From contig CM040444.1 in assembly GCA_022749755.1 (NCBI GenBank), forward strand, positions 5,459,009 through 5,523,008: a stretch of 64,000 nt of DNA, read 5' to 3'. Shown in pieces: positions 36,040 through 47,800 of the stretch. Numbering within the stretch: position 1 is the first letter of the stretch; each line of letters opens with the position of its first letter. Made by a program: the position numbers and the translations under genes. The stretch is from Azadirachta indica (Eukaryota; Streptophyta; Magnoliopsida; Sapindales; Meliaceae). Under the pieces are notes generated by a model. That model was not told where the DNA came from and did no database searches. It saw nothing but the letters and a program-made list of their open reading frames with translations.

Positions 36040-36735
36040 GTTTTCTAAATAAAACAAATTACTTTTCTTTAGTTATATTACAAAAATGATTTATTAAATC
36101 CTTTTCATCTATTTTATTTAAAAAAAAAACCATAACCATAGAAAACAGGTTAGAGCCGAAATTAAATAACTAAAAGGTCAAAATGGTTAAAAATTAAAAT
36201 TATTTGGCCACCATTTTAAAAATAATTGATAAATTAAAGGGTAAAATAATAATATTTTAAAGAATAAGAGTTAAAATATATATAAATCTAAAAAGTAAAT
36301 TTAAAAAATAAATCTAAAATATAAATATTTATAATAAAAAATTAAAAAAATGTGTGCAACCTGAGGGGACCATAGGCGCTCCGCCACTGATAGAAAATAA
36401 TATTAATTTCATTGTGTACAATCCGAAAAAAAAAACCTTTGATACAATTGATGATAATTTTAAATTAATGGACCACTATGCTATTATCCATCTTTTAAAA
36501 AACAAATTGCACAAGATTTGGACATATTACAAATAAAAACTTTTCTTAAAAACAAAAAGCCAATAAATATTCTTATTATTAAAAACTTGCACAAAAATGT
36601 TAAAGTTTCGTGAGATTAACAAAAATTTGGAGCCACCTCATAATTGGATAATTCATAATTTAGCTAAAAATAAATCAATTTTATTTTTTAGTCAGATTTT
36701 TTATAATTAAAAATTTAACTTGAGTAACCTCGTTC
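36040..36735 (+). repeat. Repeat modules C and A, first set
   Basis: Module C (CTTTTCTTTAGTTATATTAC at about 36,062) and module A (TTTGATACAATTGATGATAA followed by ATGGACCACTATGCTATTATCC at about 36,436) lie between B1 and B2. C recurs at about 37,970 and 45,455. A recurs at about 38,092 and 46,200. The order C-A-B is the same each time. Confidence 0.55.
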
Positions 36736-37115
36736 TCAACTTAATTTTTATTATATATTGTTGATTAAATTTTTTATTTACTTCAACTTCTCAAACATAT
36801 TATTCCAATTATTTTATTGAAATATGCATCTTTAATAATACTCTACTCGTAATTAATAAAAATCAAACAATAAAATATATTTTGAATCCAAATCGGTATA
36901 CTAAAATTAATGTATTCAGATAACTTATTACAAATTTCATAGACAACAAATAGATCATTTTTACTAAGTAGAATTGTAAAATTGTGTTACACTTCATCAC
37001 ATTCATATTTGTTGTGCAAAAAAAAAGTTGTGGAAAAATCACAATAAAAGCATAAAAAATTGAATTTGCATCAAATAGGTCCCAACAGGCCAATACTAAT
37101 CTAAAAAATAAGACT
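36735..37115 (+). repeat. Repeat module B, copy B2
   Basis: Shares TTTACTTCAACTTCTCAAAC, TTTAATAATACTCTACTCGT, ATATTTTGAATCCAAATCGG and TCATAGACAACAAATAGATC. It ends with GTGGAAAAATCACAATAAAAGC and AAATAGGTCCCAAC. On the minus strand the copy reads through as a 76-codon frame (MACWDLFDANSIFYAFIVIF), comparable to B3. Confidence 0.65.
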
Positions 37116-37689
37116 TCAAAATTTAAAAATGGTGTTTAATGAAATTAAAAAATTACGTAATAATTTTTATCTCAATACTCTTAGTTTTTTATAATTAAAG
37201 ATATGGTTTCTCCACTTATATCAAATATGTCCTTCACTCTTATTAAAATAACTAATTATAAATATGTAATTTAATGCTAAAAAATACTCTGGTGATCAAT
37301 ACATCAATTCCTAAAATAATTATTGTTTAACTTTGGTATTATTATAAGTAGGGTAAAATAGGGCTATTTTTTGCCATTTTATTTTTTCTCGAGACCTGAA
37401 ATTGTATATTAGAGTAAGTTAATAAAATTTTTCTTTTTATCATTATATTAAACATAAAAAGTCTTTTTTCTATTCATCATCAATCCACCCCCTATTTTAC
37501 AATTTTTTAGTTATATCCTGCAAAATTTGTTTAAGAAAATACAATTTTTAAAAATATGTGTTATTTATGTTTTGATAAAATATAAACATCAATTTGTATT
37601 AAATAGGTTTTTAACCTTATTAAAATGACTAAATCATCTTAAATATTCAATTTTTAACCATTACAATTTAAAATTAAGGGAAGATTAAA

Positions 37690-37910
37690 ATACGTGCAGT
37701 TCATATTAAGCATTAACTTAGGTGGTTAGTAAGATTAAGGGAAGTCGAGAAATATATCACCTGGTATGTAATATAGTACTAACTTAAGTTTGAATGGTAT
37801 AGGGCACGCTTGATACTCCCATAATATCCTAAATTTGAGTAATAATAAGAGACAAGTGTATGGTATTTTATGAAATGAAAATTTTCATTCTGTATATAAA
37901 ATAAAAAATA
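37690..37910. repeat. Dispersed repeat family D, copy 3
   Basis: GGTGGTTAGTAAGATTAAGGGAAG, TATAGGGCACGCTTGATACT and TTTGAGTAATAATAAGAGACAA match copy 1 at 29,960-30,540 in the same orientation. It is inserted within, or interrupts, the C-A-B array. Confidence 0.45.
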
Positions 37911-37949
37911 TAATTTAGAAAATAATGTAAATAAAAATAAGTGTTTTTT

Positions 37950-39154
37950 TTATCAAAACAAAGTATTTTTCTTTAGTTATATTACAAAAATAATTTCTTT
38001 AATAGTTTTTAGTTTTTATTTTTGAGAAACACAAAAATAACGGTAGAAAATGATATTAATTTTTTTATAGTAATAAACAATAGTAAAACACTTTGATATA
38101 ATTGATGATAATTTTAAAAATAAATGGACCGTTATGTTATTATCCATTTTATAATAAATAGCGTATTGGTTTTTGAGGTTTATGTTTCTACATAGAAGAA
38201 CATAGTTTGTCATCTATTATTCTAATTTATAAGTCATCAATGTGACCCATGCCCTTAAAGTTAATGATTGTAAGGGTAAGAGCGCAATTAAATAATATCA
38301 AATTAATGAAAACTATACAATTTGTAATTTTTTATTTTTTTTACTTCATTTCTCTTCTCGTAATTTCTCTTTCATATATTCATTTATCTAAAATCAAACT
38401 TAATTACGTCAAAATAAAGAGAAGCAAAAGAGAAGAAACGAAGGGAGAAGCGAGAAATATTAAAAAAATTATAAATTATAAATTAATTTTTTAAAAAATA
38501 ACAATATTTAACATGTTCAATAACTACTTTAAAACAAAATAATTAATAGTTTAAGCATGCATGTTAAAATTTATCAATGAAGTAAAAACAAAAAAGTCAA
38601 AACTTATTGTAAAACTACCAGTATAATATTTAAATTTTAATCATCACAATATTAGTTTATACTAAAGAGTATGTTATGAGGAGTTTGGGAGTTTTGTAAT
38701 AAAATTAATAAACGATATCTTTATTCGTGAAATACTCAATTAATATTATTAAAAGTACGTGAGAAAAATAAAAATAAATTAAAATAAGCATGTCATATGA
38801 ATAGAAGTGGAGAGAACATGAATGTGCACAATCAAATTCTAAAAGATTTTACTATTGTTAGAGTTGAAGCGTAGATCCACGAACTCACTGACATTTTTGT
38901 CCATGATGAAAATTTTTCTAGCATAAAATTCTAAATATAGTCACCACTCCCTTAAACCCTCTTTCAAGATCTCCATTTTGATTTTGTCTCTTGTTGTGGG
39001 TAATAGCATATGATTTTTTTTCTTCTAATATCCTTTGAGTAGATTTGAAAATAATATACAATTTTAGAAAAAAATTTTCTTTAAATGTTTTGCCAGTTAC
39101 ATTATTTCTATACTCTTTATTTTAATATGACATAATTTGTGTGTAACCCGATGT
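37950..39154 (+). repeat. Repeat modules C and A with B3 upstream sequence
   Basis: Module C is at about 37,970 and module A at 38,090-38,230, including GTTATGTTATTATCCATTTT and GAGGTTTATGTTTCTAC. About 150 bp of sequence before B3 (from CTTCTAATATCCTTTGAGTA at about 39,023) matches the corresponding region before B6 (CTAGTATCCTTTGAAGATAT at about 47,209). The two units are therefore homologous over well beyond the B module. Confidence 0.5.
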
Positions 39155-39690
39155 TTAGCCTCATTTTTATGATAAATTATTAAATAAATTTTTAGTTTAC
39201 TTCAATTTCTCAAATACATCCTCTTAGATTTTGGTAATTAATATTCAAGTAAAAATTATGATAATAAATACAACTTCACACCTTCATTTTTATTCTTTAG
39301 TAATACTCTATCCACATTCAAAAAGAAAAGCAATGAGATATGTTTTGAATCTAAAGTGATTTATAAAATTTGCATATTAAAATAATTCTTTCATAGTGTT
39401 TTATAGACACACATAAATCATTTTTGCAAAGTAGAATTGTAGAACCCTTCATGAAATTCATAATGATTATGCATGGAGATGATTGTGGAAAAATCACAAA
39501 AAGAGCATGAAAAGATTGATTTGTATCATATTGGTCACAATGGGGCAATGGCTTTTACCCGGCCTATTTGGTGTCACTGGCCTGGGCTTTTTAAGCGTTA
39601 TGGACTATGGACCCGTTTTATTTAATTACGCCCATCATAATCTAACTATTAATTTCAAAAAACATTTATTTCAAAATTTTAGAACATGGG
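39155..39690 (+). repeat. Repeat module B, copy B3
   Basis: Contains TTTAGTTTACTTCAATTTCTC, TAGTAATACTCTATCCAC, ATGTTTTGAATCTAAAGTG, CACACATAAATCATTTTTGC and GTGGAAAAATCACAAAAAGAG. It ends with TAATCTAACTATTAATTTC. The minus strand gives a 65-codon frame (MPHCDQYDTNQSFHALFVIF) parallel to that of B2. Confidence 0.65.
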
Positions 39691-39839
39691 TAACAAAATA
39701 ATTTTTAAATATTTTAAAATGAAGAAAACAAAATAAGTTTGTTAAAATTTTTAAAAATTATTGATACCTAATTCCCTCAATCTAATTTTAATGAGTAAAT
39801 TTATTTTTATTGTGAAAATAGACTCGTCTGCCCTGTTTT

Positions 39840-40500
39840 TTCTTCTTCCTTTCATGCTTGATGAGTCCTATATTACTTGAAAGTACTAATCTAGTAAAAT
39901 TATAATTTTAGATTAACTGAATAACAAATCTTTTATTCTTAATCCTGAAGGATTATTGAATTAGAATGATTCTGTTTGTTGGGCTTTATCTTGTGATCAT
40001 AGATTGGGTCTCAATCTTAAAGTCTGGGCCCCTTTATGTTCCTTTTCAAGCCTTCTCATGTTGCGTTGTAGGGCCTGTAGTTCTTTTTTGATAAGTCTGG
40101 TTTGCGTAAGATGGACCTTGAGATGTAGTACCTAGCAGCTTATTCAACTACAGCTAGCCTAGTCCAAAGTGATGTGGTCAAGAATTCGGTTCCATCGAAT
40201 ATTAATAAGATGATTAAAATATGTATATTGAATATGAATGAAAAATATTTTGTTAGGGTGAACAAAAAGAAGAACACTTTAAATTTGTTAGAAAATATGT
40301 ATTTTTAAAAAACAAAACAGATTAGATAATTTTGTTAAATACATTTTCATTTAGTTAATTTTATGGTTCATGCATTAGTATTATTTTTAAAATAGAAATT
40401 TACTAAATATTAAATATAATTAAATTTTAATGGTTCAAATGTTTTAAATAAAACAGTTGACTTTCAAGACAATTAATTTTTTGTCTGCAGAAATTCGTGA
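39840..40500. other. Spacer without recognised features
   Basis: This is a slightly less AT-rich stretch (39,840-40,200) with no open frame of note, followed by AT-rich sequence. Confidence 0.35.
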
Positions 40501-40551
40501 AAATTACTTAAAGTTTACAATTAAAGAACCCGAATCCCCTCCTCATGATCT

Positions 40552-40876
40552 AGGATATTCTTGGCTTTACAAGATTTGTTGACACGTGTGCATTTGATAA
40601 AAATCAACGGCCGAGATTTTATTTCAATAAAGTTGCAAAAGATTTACCATAAATTACCTAAACGAAAAGTCAACGTTAGGCTGAAATTTTATTTCGCTAT
40701 TCAATGCCATCATCGACCACCGCCTCTTTACATTAAACAATGAAATGAAATCTCAGCCTAGTGCTGACTATTGATTTGGGTAATTTATGGTAAATCTTGT
40801 AAAATTGTATTGAAGTAAAATCTCGGTCGTTAATTTTTATTAAATACCAAACAGATTTTACAAAGTTAAGGATATC
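40552..40876. mobile_element. Hairpin (foldback/MITE-like) element, ~325 bp
   Basis: Left arm (about 40,552-40,706) and right arm (about 40,730-40,876) are inverted repeats. Paired blocks include AACGGCCGAGATTTTATTTC with AACGACCGAGATTTTACTTC, and AAGATTTACCATAAATTACC present in both arms, around a loop of roughly 25 bases. Direct repeats TTAAAGTTTACAATTAAA lie outside both arms (about 40,509 and 40,953). A transcript from either strand would fold into a long imperfect hairpin. Confidence 0.7.
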
Positions 40877-40899
40877 TGAGACCAAGAGAAAATCTGTGT

Positions 40900-41540
40900 G
40901 CATAATTAAAAACAAGTGAAATAACAAATTATTTTTCTTTCACAAAAATTAATTTAAAGTTTACAATTAAAAACAAGTTAAATAACAAATTACCACAAAA
41001 CAATTTGTTTTGGTTGCTTTGTTGGGAGACTTATGAAATTTAAAGATAAATTTTAAAATCCCCACTCTCTATCTACTATTATTGGACTTGCCACGGAGGA
41101 AATGTTCAACTTCAGTGAAAGAATTTTAGCCTAAAATTTTGTTAGAAACTCTACCAATTAATCTCACTTCATTAACATTCAAAACCGTGTAAAAAAGAAC
41201 AAATAACGTTGACTAAATTATCATTATGACAAAAAATTTACTTCTAAATGTAAACATAAAATTCTCAGGTTTTTTTTTAATATTATAAGTCTATTTATTA
41301 TTTATAATTTATTCGTAATTTATAATTGTTGTACATATATCTTTTCAGTAAATACACACTCAATATTTACAATTTTTTTATGAATTTGAAGGCATATATA
41401 GTGCAAATTCCTCCGACGCTGCTTCTTTTTCTTGAATAAATAATTCAAATATATTTAAATTTAATAAAAGATAAAAATGTAAAAAAGCAATAGTACATTA
41501 GAATCCCAAATCAGAAATGACTTTCTTTATTTTAAAAGTG
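40900..41540. other. AT-rich spacer with a short direct duplication
   Basis: AATTAAAAACAAGT(G/T)AAATAACAAATTA occurs at about 40,906 and again at about 40,966. No gene is seen. Confidence 0.4.
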
Positions 41541-41950
41541 GAAAAAATTTTAATTTACTCCAATTTCTTAAATGTATCATTTTAAAAATAAAAAATACTA
41601 TTATTTATTTAAAACTTGTCACTTTATTTATCTTAGAGTGACTGAAGTTTTAATTCACTCTAATTTTTCAAATGTATCATTTTAAAAATAAAAAAAAGTT
41701 ATTGTTTAACAAAAAGTTTTAATAGTAACAAATCAAAATAGAAGACATTACTTGCATCTTTAATGCAACTCCTCTTCCTATCTACATCTCTTTTAAATTG
41801 TAACTAATACAATACATTAAAAAAATTTTATTTTATAGACACCCAAATTATTTTTACAAGGAAAATTATTAAGTTCACATTCATTGCAGAATTAGGTGGT
41901 TATGGAAAAAAAAATGACAAGAGCATGAAGAAGTTGAACATGTCACCACA
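41540..41950 (+). repeat. Diverged module B-like copy
   Basis: AATTTACTCCAATTTCTTAA, TATAGACACCCAAATTATTTTTACAA, TTCACATTCATTGCAG and GTTATGGAAAAAAAAATGAC followed by AAGAGCATGAAGAAG follow module B order at lower similarity. A 90 bp internal duplication is visible at 41,545-41,695 (TGTATCATTTTAAAAATAAAA twice). Related sequence is also at 50,165-50,330. Confidence 0.4.
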
Positions 41951-43119
41951 TAGATTTTAAAATTTAAAATCAATAATTGTGAATTTTAGAGGCTATTTAA
42001 TTACATTTGTAAAAACTATTTTATTTTTAAAAATAAAAATAGAAAATATGCATAATTGTGTGTCTTCTAAAATTTGTTTTTTTATTCAATTACATTTGAA
42101 AAAAAAATTGCATACAAACACCTTTTGAAATACTTGTCTTGAATAAAAATTGAATAAATGTTCTTGTTATTAAAAAAATAATGATGTATATGTTACCCCT
42201 TTTTTTTTTTTTTTTTTTAAACCTCTTTATTAAAAATAACCTCTTAAAAAAAATTTAAAAAAAATCATAATATTTTTAATAATACCTCTTATTGTACTCA
42301 AATAACTTCTTGTAAGTTATAAATATTTCTTTATTCCCCTATCTTTTTAATAAACCCTATAACCTTCAAAAGACTTCTTTATTTTTAGATTTAATTTTAG
42401 CGCATTCTTAATTATGTCCCACTTGTGAGAATTTAAATTAAAACATATTACTTTAAATTGCTTTTGGTTAAAGTAAAACATTGTTCAGATGTAAAAAGTA
42501 AAAAATAAATAAAAGTAGAACATGATTCAAGTACAAAAAAGCAAAACCATAAAAAAAAATAAAAAAAGAGAAGTATTGTGATAATTCATTTTCATAGTAA
42601 TAGTTAACTCCTTCTTAAACAACAATCACGAACAAACTTTGGCCATATTAAAAAGGAAAAATACTCCTTATTTGCATTATAACAAGCTTTGGACATATTA
42701 AAACAAATGAACAAACTTTTAAAATCTCAATAGAATAAATAAAAAAAATTAAAAGTTGTTTTATTATTGAATAAGTTCTACCTTTGTTCTCATTGCCAAC
42801 CATGCTTACAATAACTTAAATAAAAATTCTTCTAAAAAAATAATTGCCCTTTTTTTGGTGTAAATTTTGTTTTAGTAGTAACTAACTTCCCAACCCATAT
42901 TTAACTATAATAATGAAAAAAAAAACACTAATTTAATTATTTTCATTAATTTTATTGACAAAATTATTTATTTAACTGTAAAACTTTAAATAGAATTAGA
43001 AATTAATGTATAATCTTGTAAATCATCTTGTTAAATGTTATTATCTTATAGTATAGAGCTGCTTTCTGTTGTTTCCTATTATTTTAATGTAAGTTAAGGT
43101 GGATGCAAACACATTTCTA
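41950..43119. other. AT-rich spacer
   Basis: Includes an 18-base poly-T run at about 42,201. Flanking segments with ACCTCTTTATTAAAAATAACC and ATACCTCTTATTGTACTCAA look like a small unresolved repeat. No gene is seen. Confidence 0.35.
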
Positions 43120-43560
43120 AGCTCGTTTTTATTATAAATTATTTATTAAAATTTTAATTTACTCCAATTTCTTAAATATATTATCCTAACAGTTGATAAC
43201 TAATTTCAAATAAAAAATTATAGGTAACAATAAGCAATATTATTGAAATTTGCATGTTTAATAATACTCTACATGTATTTATCCAAACAAAACCATAAAA
43301 TTTGTTTTGAATCCAAATTGATATATTAAAATAGCCTATTGAAATAATTTATTTATGAATTTTCATAGGCAACAAATAAATCAGTTTTACAAAATAGATG
43401 TATAAAATATTGTTTGCACTTCATCAAATTCACATTTGTTGTGCGAAAAGAAGATGCGGAAAAATCATAAGAAAAGCATGAAATTTTGATTTGTATAAAA
43501 TAGATCCCGGTGGCCAAATGGTTTTACTAGGCCAATTATAATTTAATTATTAATTTAAAA
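43120..43560 (+). repeat. Repeat module B, copy B4
   Basis: Contains AATTTACTCCAATTTCTTAA, GTTTAATAATACTCTACATG, AAATTTGTTTTGAATCCAAA, TTTCATAGGCAACAAATAAA, TTCACATTTGTTGTGC and CGGAAAAATCATAAGAAAAGC. It ends with TATAATTTAATTATTAATTT. The downstream tail TAAATAAAGATATAGTTTTTC resembles that after B2. Confidence 0.65.
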
Positions 43561-44714
43561 TAAAGAAAATTTAAAAATTTACAAAGGGCATTTACTAAAA
43601 TAAAAAATGGGTAAAAATTTTTCATCTCTATATTTTTAATATTTAATAAATAAAGATATAGTTTTTCATTTCATATCGAAAAGGTCCTTAATTCTTATTA
43701 AAACAATTAAATTAGCCTTTAAAGAAATTAAATAGGGCTAATTTTGCACATTTTATTTCTTCTTAAAAACTTAAACTATGTGGTAGAGGAAGTAATAAAA
43801 TTTTTCTTTATTTTAATCATTATTATGCGTTTGAAAAAATATTAGAAAAATTAAAAATATTAATACATATTTAATAATACAATTACACACAGTACTATGA
43901 ATTTAATTCATTATAGTTGAAAGTTAAAACAAGTTAAATAGATCATTAACCATTGTTAACATGACTAAGTTAACCTGATAATGTTTAATGTTAACCATTA
44001 CAATTTAAAAATTTGTAAGTTAACACTAAAAATTATTTCAGTAATTTTAACAAGTATAAGAGAATTATTTAATCTAAATAAAAAATATATTTTTTATTTA
44101 TAAAAATAAAATTTAAGAAATTAAATATATTATTATTATATTATTAATGTAGTAATGCTACATTTTCTAATTAATTATTTTAGTGTATTAGATAATGAAA
44201 ATAATATCAAATCTAGATCTTCATTATTATTGGTCATTAATTTCATATATTCATTTTCTTTCGCAACAATATACAAAATAAAAATTTAGGTTAAAAAATG
44301 CCATCAATTTTTTATTACAATTTTCATATGACTAGTTTTCTCAACACTTAGTTGTTGATAGTAGTCAAAGGCGGTAGTTGTTGATAGTAGTCAAAGGCGG
44401 TAGTCAACTTAATTATAAGTTGTATAATAAAAAGATAACATATGTGTAGACTTTTAACATATATGAGAGGATAAACTGGCAATTATTTTAAAAAAAAATA
44501 ATTTTTTGTAACGAAACTAACATCAAAAGATATTGGAATATTAGCTAAACAATATAAGGTAATAAAATATTAAACCAAACAACATAAATATTAGATATTC
44601 TCCTTAAAAATATTAAGCAAAGGTTGCTAAGAACTATTAAATTAAAACAAAAATCAAATTTAGAAACGATTTTCCTTCAATTTTAATATTAAATACCAAA
44701 CCTTTTACTCATTT
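43561..44714. other. AT-rich spacer with a 28 bp perfect tandem duplication
   Basis: GGTAGTTGTTGATAGTAGTCAAAGGC sequence occurs twice in tandem at about 44,350-44,403. The rest is AT-rich sequence without a gene. Confidence 0.45.
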
Positions 44715-45205
44715 TCATTATAAACTATTCATTAAAATTTAGTTTACTTCAATCTCTCAAATTTGTTATCTTAAAACTTAACCTTTAATAAAAACTTTGA
44801 AATAACAATAATCATGATAATAAGTGATATTATAATCTACCGCTTTAATAATAGATCTACTCATTTACTAAAACTAAAACAGTAAAATTTGTTTCGAATT
44901 CAAATTGGTGTATAAAAATTACATATAGAAAAAATTCATTTACAAAATTTTCAAAAAATCACACATAAATCATTTTTACAAAGTAGAATTATAGAACTAT
45001 GTTTTACTTCATCAAATCACATTCATTGTGCCCCAAAAAAGAGGCAGTTGAGGAAAAATTACCAAAAAAGTATGAAATATTTGATTTATATCAAAGAAGT
45101 CCCAATCGGGCAATCGGCGAATGGACTCAGCGTGGAATATGTTATGGACAGTGGAGCCGACGGCTTTTATGAGGCCCAACTATAATCTAATCATTAATTT
45201 TAAAA
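44715..45205 (+). repeat. Repeat module B, copy B5
   Basis: Contains AAAATTTAGTTTACTTCAATC, AAATTTGTTTCGAATTCAAA, CACACATAAATCATTTTTAC, GAGGAAAAATTACCAAAAAAG and AGTCCCAATC. It ends with TATAATCTAATCATTAATTT. B1 is its closest relative by the opening strings. Confidence 0.65.
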
Positions 45206-45439
45206 AAATATATATATTTCAAACTTAAAAATATTGTTAAGTAAAATAAAATTTAATTATTTAAAATTAAAGGAAAGTGATTCTATTAAAATATGTGAAA
45301 AATGATTAAAACAATGAAAATACTTTTAGTAACTACGAATGAGAAAAAAAAATGATTTTAGTAAATAAAAAAGATGATGGTGTTTTTTAGAAAATACAAT
45401 TTTAAAAACAATGTAAATACTACTAAATAGTTGTTTTTC

Positions 45440-46340
45440 TAAATAAAGAAAATTATTTTTCTTTAGTTATGTTTTAGGAATGATTTATAAAATATATTTT
45501 TATTTGGTTTATGTTTTGAAAAATATAAATAATCATAAAAAATTATCTTCATCTTACATAGCCTTTTTTTTTTTTAACTTAATATTAATAAATTACTAAT
45601 AAGGCCAATTATCTTCATTTCAAATTGGCCTTTTTTTTTTAAAATTATTTAGTAAAAGTATTGACATTTAGATTTTTTTAGTTAAAAAATATAAAATAAT
45701 CACAATATTTGTATTTAAATTTTAGATTAAAAAATTTATTATTGAATTGATGCAAGGGGGATAGTGGGTAGGATAAAAATGCTTTGTCAAACGACGAATT
45801 TCGTTTGATTTTTTGACGTAGTGTATTAGATAAACATTTTAATGGACGAAATTAATCATCATTCTAACCTTAATTGTTCGAGATACTAGTATTAAGATAA
45901 TAATCTTATAAGAGATAAAATCAAAGGAGAAAATTTTATTAAATAAAATATATTAAAATAAAAATATTAGCTCTCTATATATAATAGAGAAAATCTAATG
46001 TTACAAGTTAACTGAAATAAAGAAAATAATTCCTATTTAAATAAGAAAATCAATAATAAATAATAAAGTAAATTAATAAAAATAAAAAATTTCCTAAACT
46101 AATTAAATTATAAAATTATTCTACATTAAATTTTCCCTCTTTTAAATAAAACTCATCCTCGAGTTTAAGGCCATTAAAAGTGTTCCACTAAAGAAAATCT
46201 TTGATATAATTAATAACACTTTTAAAAATAAATGGATCAGTATGTTATTATCCATTTTATGTTAAATAGCATACGGGTTCCTGAGGTTTATGTTTCTACA
46301 ATCAAGGACATAGTTTTTCAATTTGAACATATAAGTCCAT
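45440..46340 (+). repeat. Repeat modules C and A, third set
   Basis: Module C (ATTTTTCTTTAGTTATGTTT) lies at about 45,452. Module A (CTTTGATATAATTAATAACA, GTATGTTATTATCCATTTTA, GAGGTTTATGTTTCTACAAT) lies at 46,199-46,303. The stretch of about 350 bp between them (45,780-46,140) has no counterpart in the other sets and looks inserted. Confidence 0.5.
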
Positions 46341-47334
46341 AGTTTGTTCTTTATTAAGAATCTTCAACTCGTCTCTAAATTTTTGTAGATGGGCCTTTTT
46401 TTTAATTTAATATTTAATTGGCTTAATGTTACTATATTTGATAATTAATAGTATTTTTTTTTTTTTTTTAGTGTGTTAATTCTAAAACACTTATTCTATT
46501 AAGTAAAAGTCAATTTTTTTTTACTTTTTTAATGAATATTAAAATTATGAATCATTTAATTAAATGTTTTCTCACAAATATTTTTATGTAATTAATTTAT
46601 TTACATACAAATATAATAATATTGATTTTTAAATTTTTTCAATTAAAAAATAAATAATTTAATATTTAGATTTAGATTTAAGATAAAAGAACAAATGTAT
46701 CATTTATATTCAAACATTTAAGTCTACTTAGATTTTTAGTAAAAAATAATAAATGCTTCTGCAGTTAACGAAATGTTATTAAATTCAGATTAATAAAAAA
46801 AAAAAAAACCTTTTTTTTATTCAAATATTTATTTTCTCAAAATAAAACTTAAATCGATTATGAATTAACGTCATAATATTAAAATTTTCATTGCTTCTTT
46901 TTTTATTCCTTTTTGTTGTCATTGTCTTCTACAATTCTAGCTTCCTCACTATCTTTCCAAGAAGAGATAATGCTCACAATTAATGAAGTAAAATGGAGTC
47001 TCAACAACAATTATCTGGTTAAAAAAAGTGTCGAATCTCCAAATTCAGTAACATTTTGCCAAAAAAATATAAACTTGTTTATCTTTAAATGGAAATCAAA
47101 TTCACCTATAACTCTATTTTGCTCTTACAACTCTCCTCTAAATACTCCTTTAAAATTATCATAATTGAAATGTATTTGTGTGTTTAGTAGAATTTGATTT
47201 TTATTATTCTAGTATCCTTTGAAGATATTTGAGAATAATCAATAATTTTAGGGATTATTTTATTAAATGTTAGGTGAATTACATTATCACCATATTTTTT
47301 TGATATGGTACCATTTATGCATAACCCAAAATTT
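46341..47334. other. AT-rich spacer preceding B6
   Basis: No credible gene is seen; the short open frame at 46,913-47,164 lacks any recognisable similarity. The part from about 47,200 is homologous to the region before B3. Confidence 0.35.
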
Positions 47335-47800
47335 AACCTTATTTTATGATAGAATATTTAATAAATTTTTAGTTTACTTCAATTTCTCAATTGTATATAT
47401 ATATATATATATATTCTCTTAAAATTTGATAATTAATATTTAATTAAAAATTGTGACAATAAAAGTAACTTCGACCTTTATTATCATTCTTTAATAATAG
47501 TCTACCAACACTGAAAAACAAAAATAAAACAATGAGATTTGTTTTAAATCCAAATTAATATATAAAAATTTGCATACTGAAATAATTCTTTTATAGTTTT
47601 TCACAGAAAACACATAAATTTTGTTTACAGATTGATATAACTCTTCCTCAAATTCACAATGATTATGGAAGGAGATGGTTAATTGTGAAAAAATCACAAG
47701 CAGAGCGTGAGAATAAAATTAATTTGTATCAAATAGCTCCCAATGGTTTTTTTTGCCCCATTATAATCTAAATTTCTGTTTAAAAAATAATAATAATGCT
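47335..47800 (+). repeat. Repeat module B, copy B6
   Basis: Contains TTTTAGTTTACTTCAATTTC, a (TA)n microsatellite at 47,393-47,413 inserted in it, TTTAATAATAGTCTACC and ATTTGTTTTAAATCCAAATT. It ends with GTGAAAAAATCACAAGCAGAG and AAATAGCTCCCAATGG. The minus-strand frame MIFSQLTISFHNHCEFEEEL is the counterpart of the B2/B3 frames. Confidence 0.65.
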
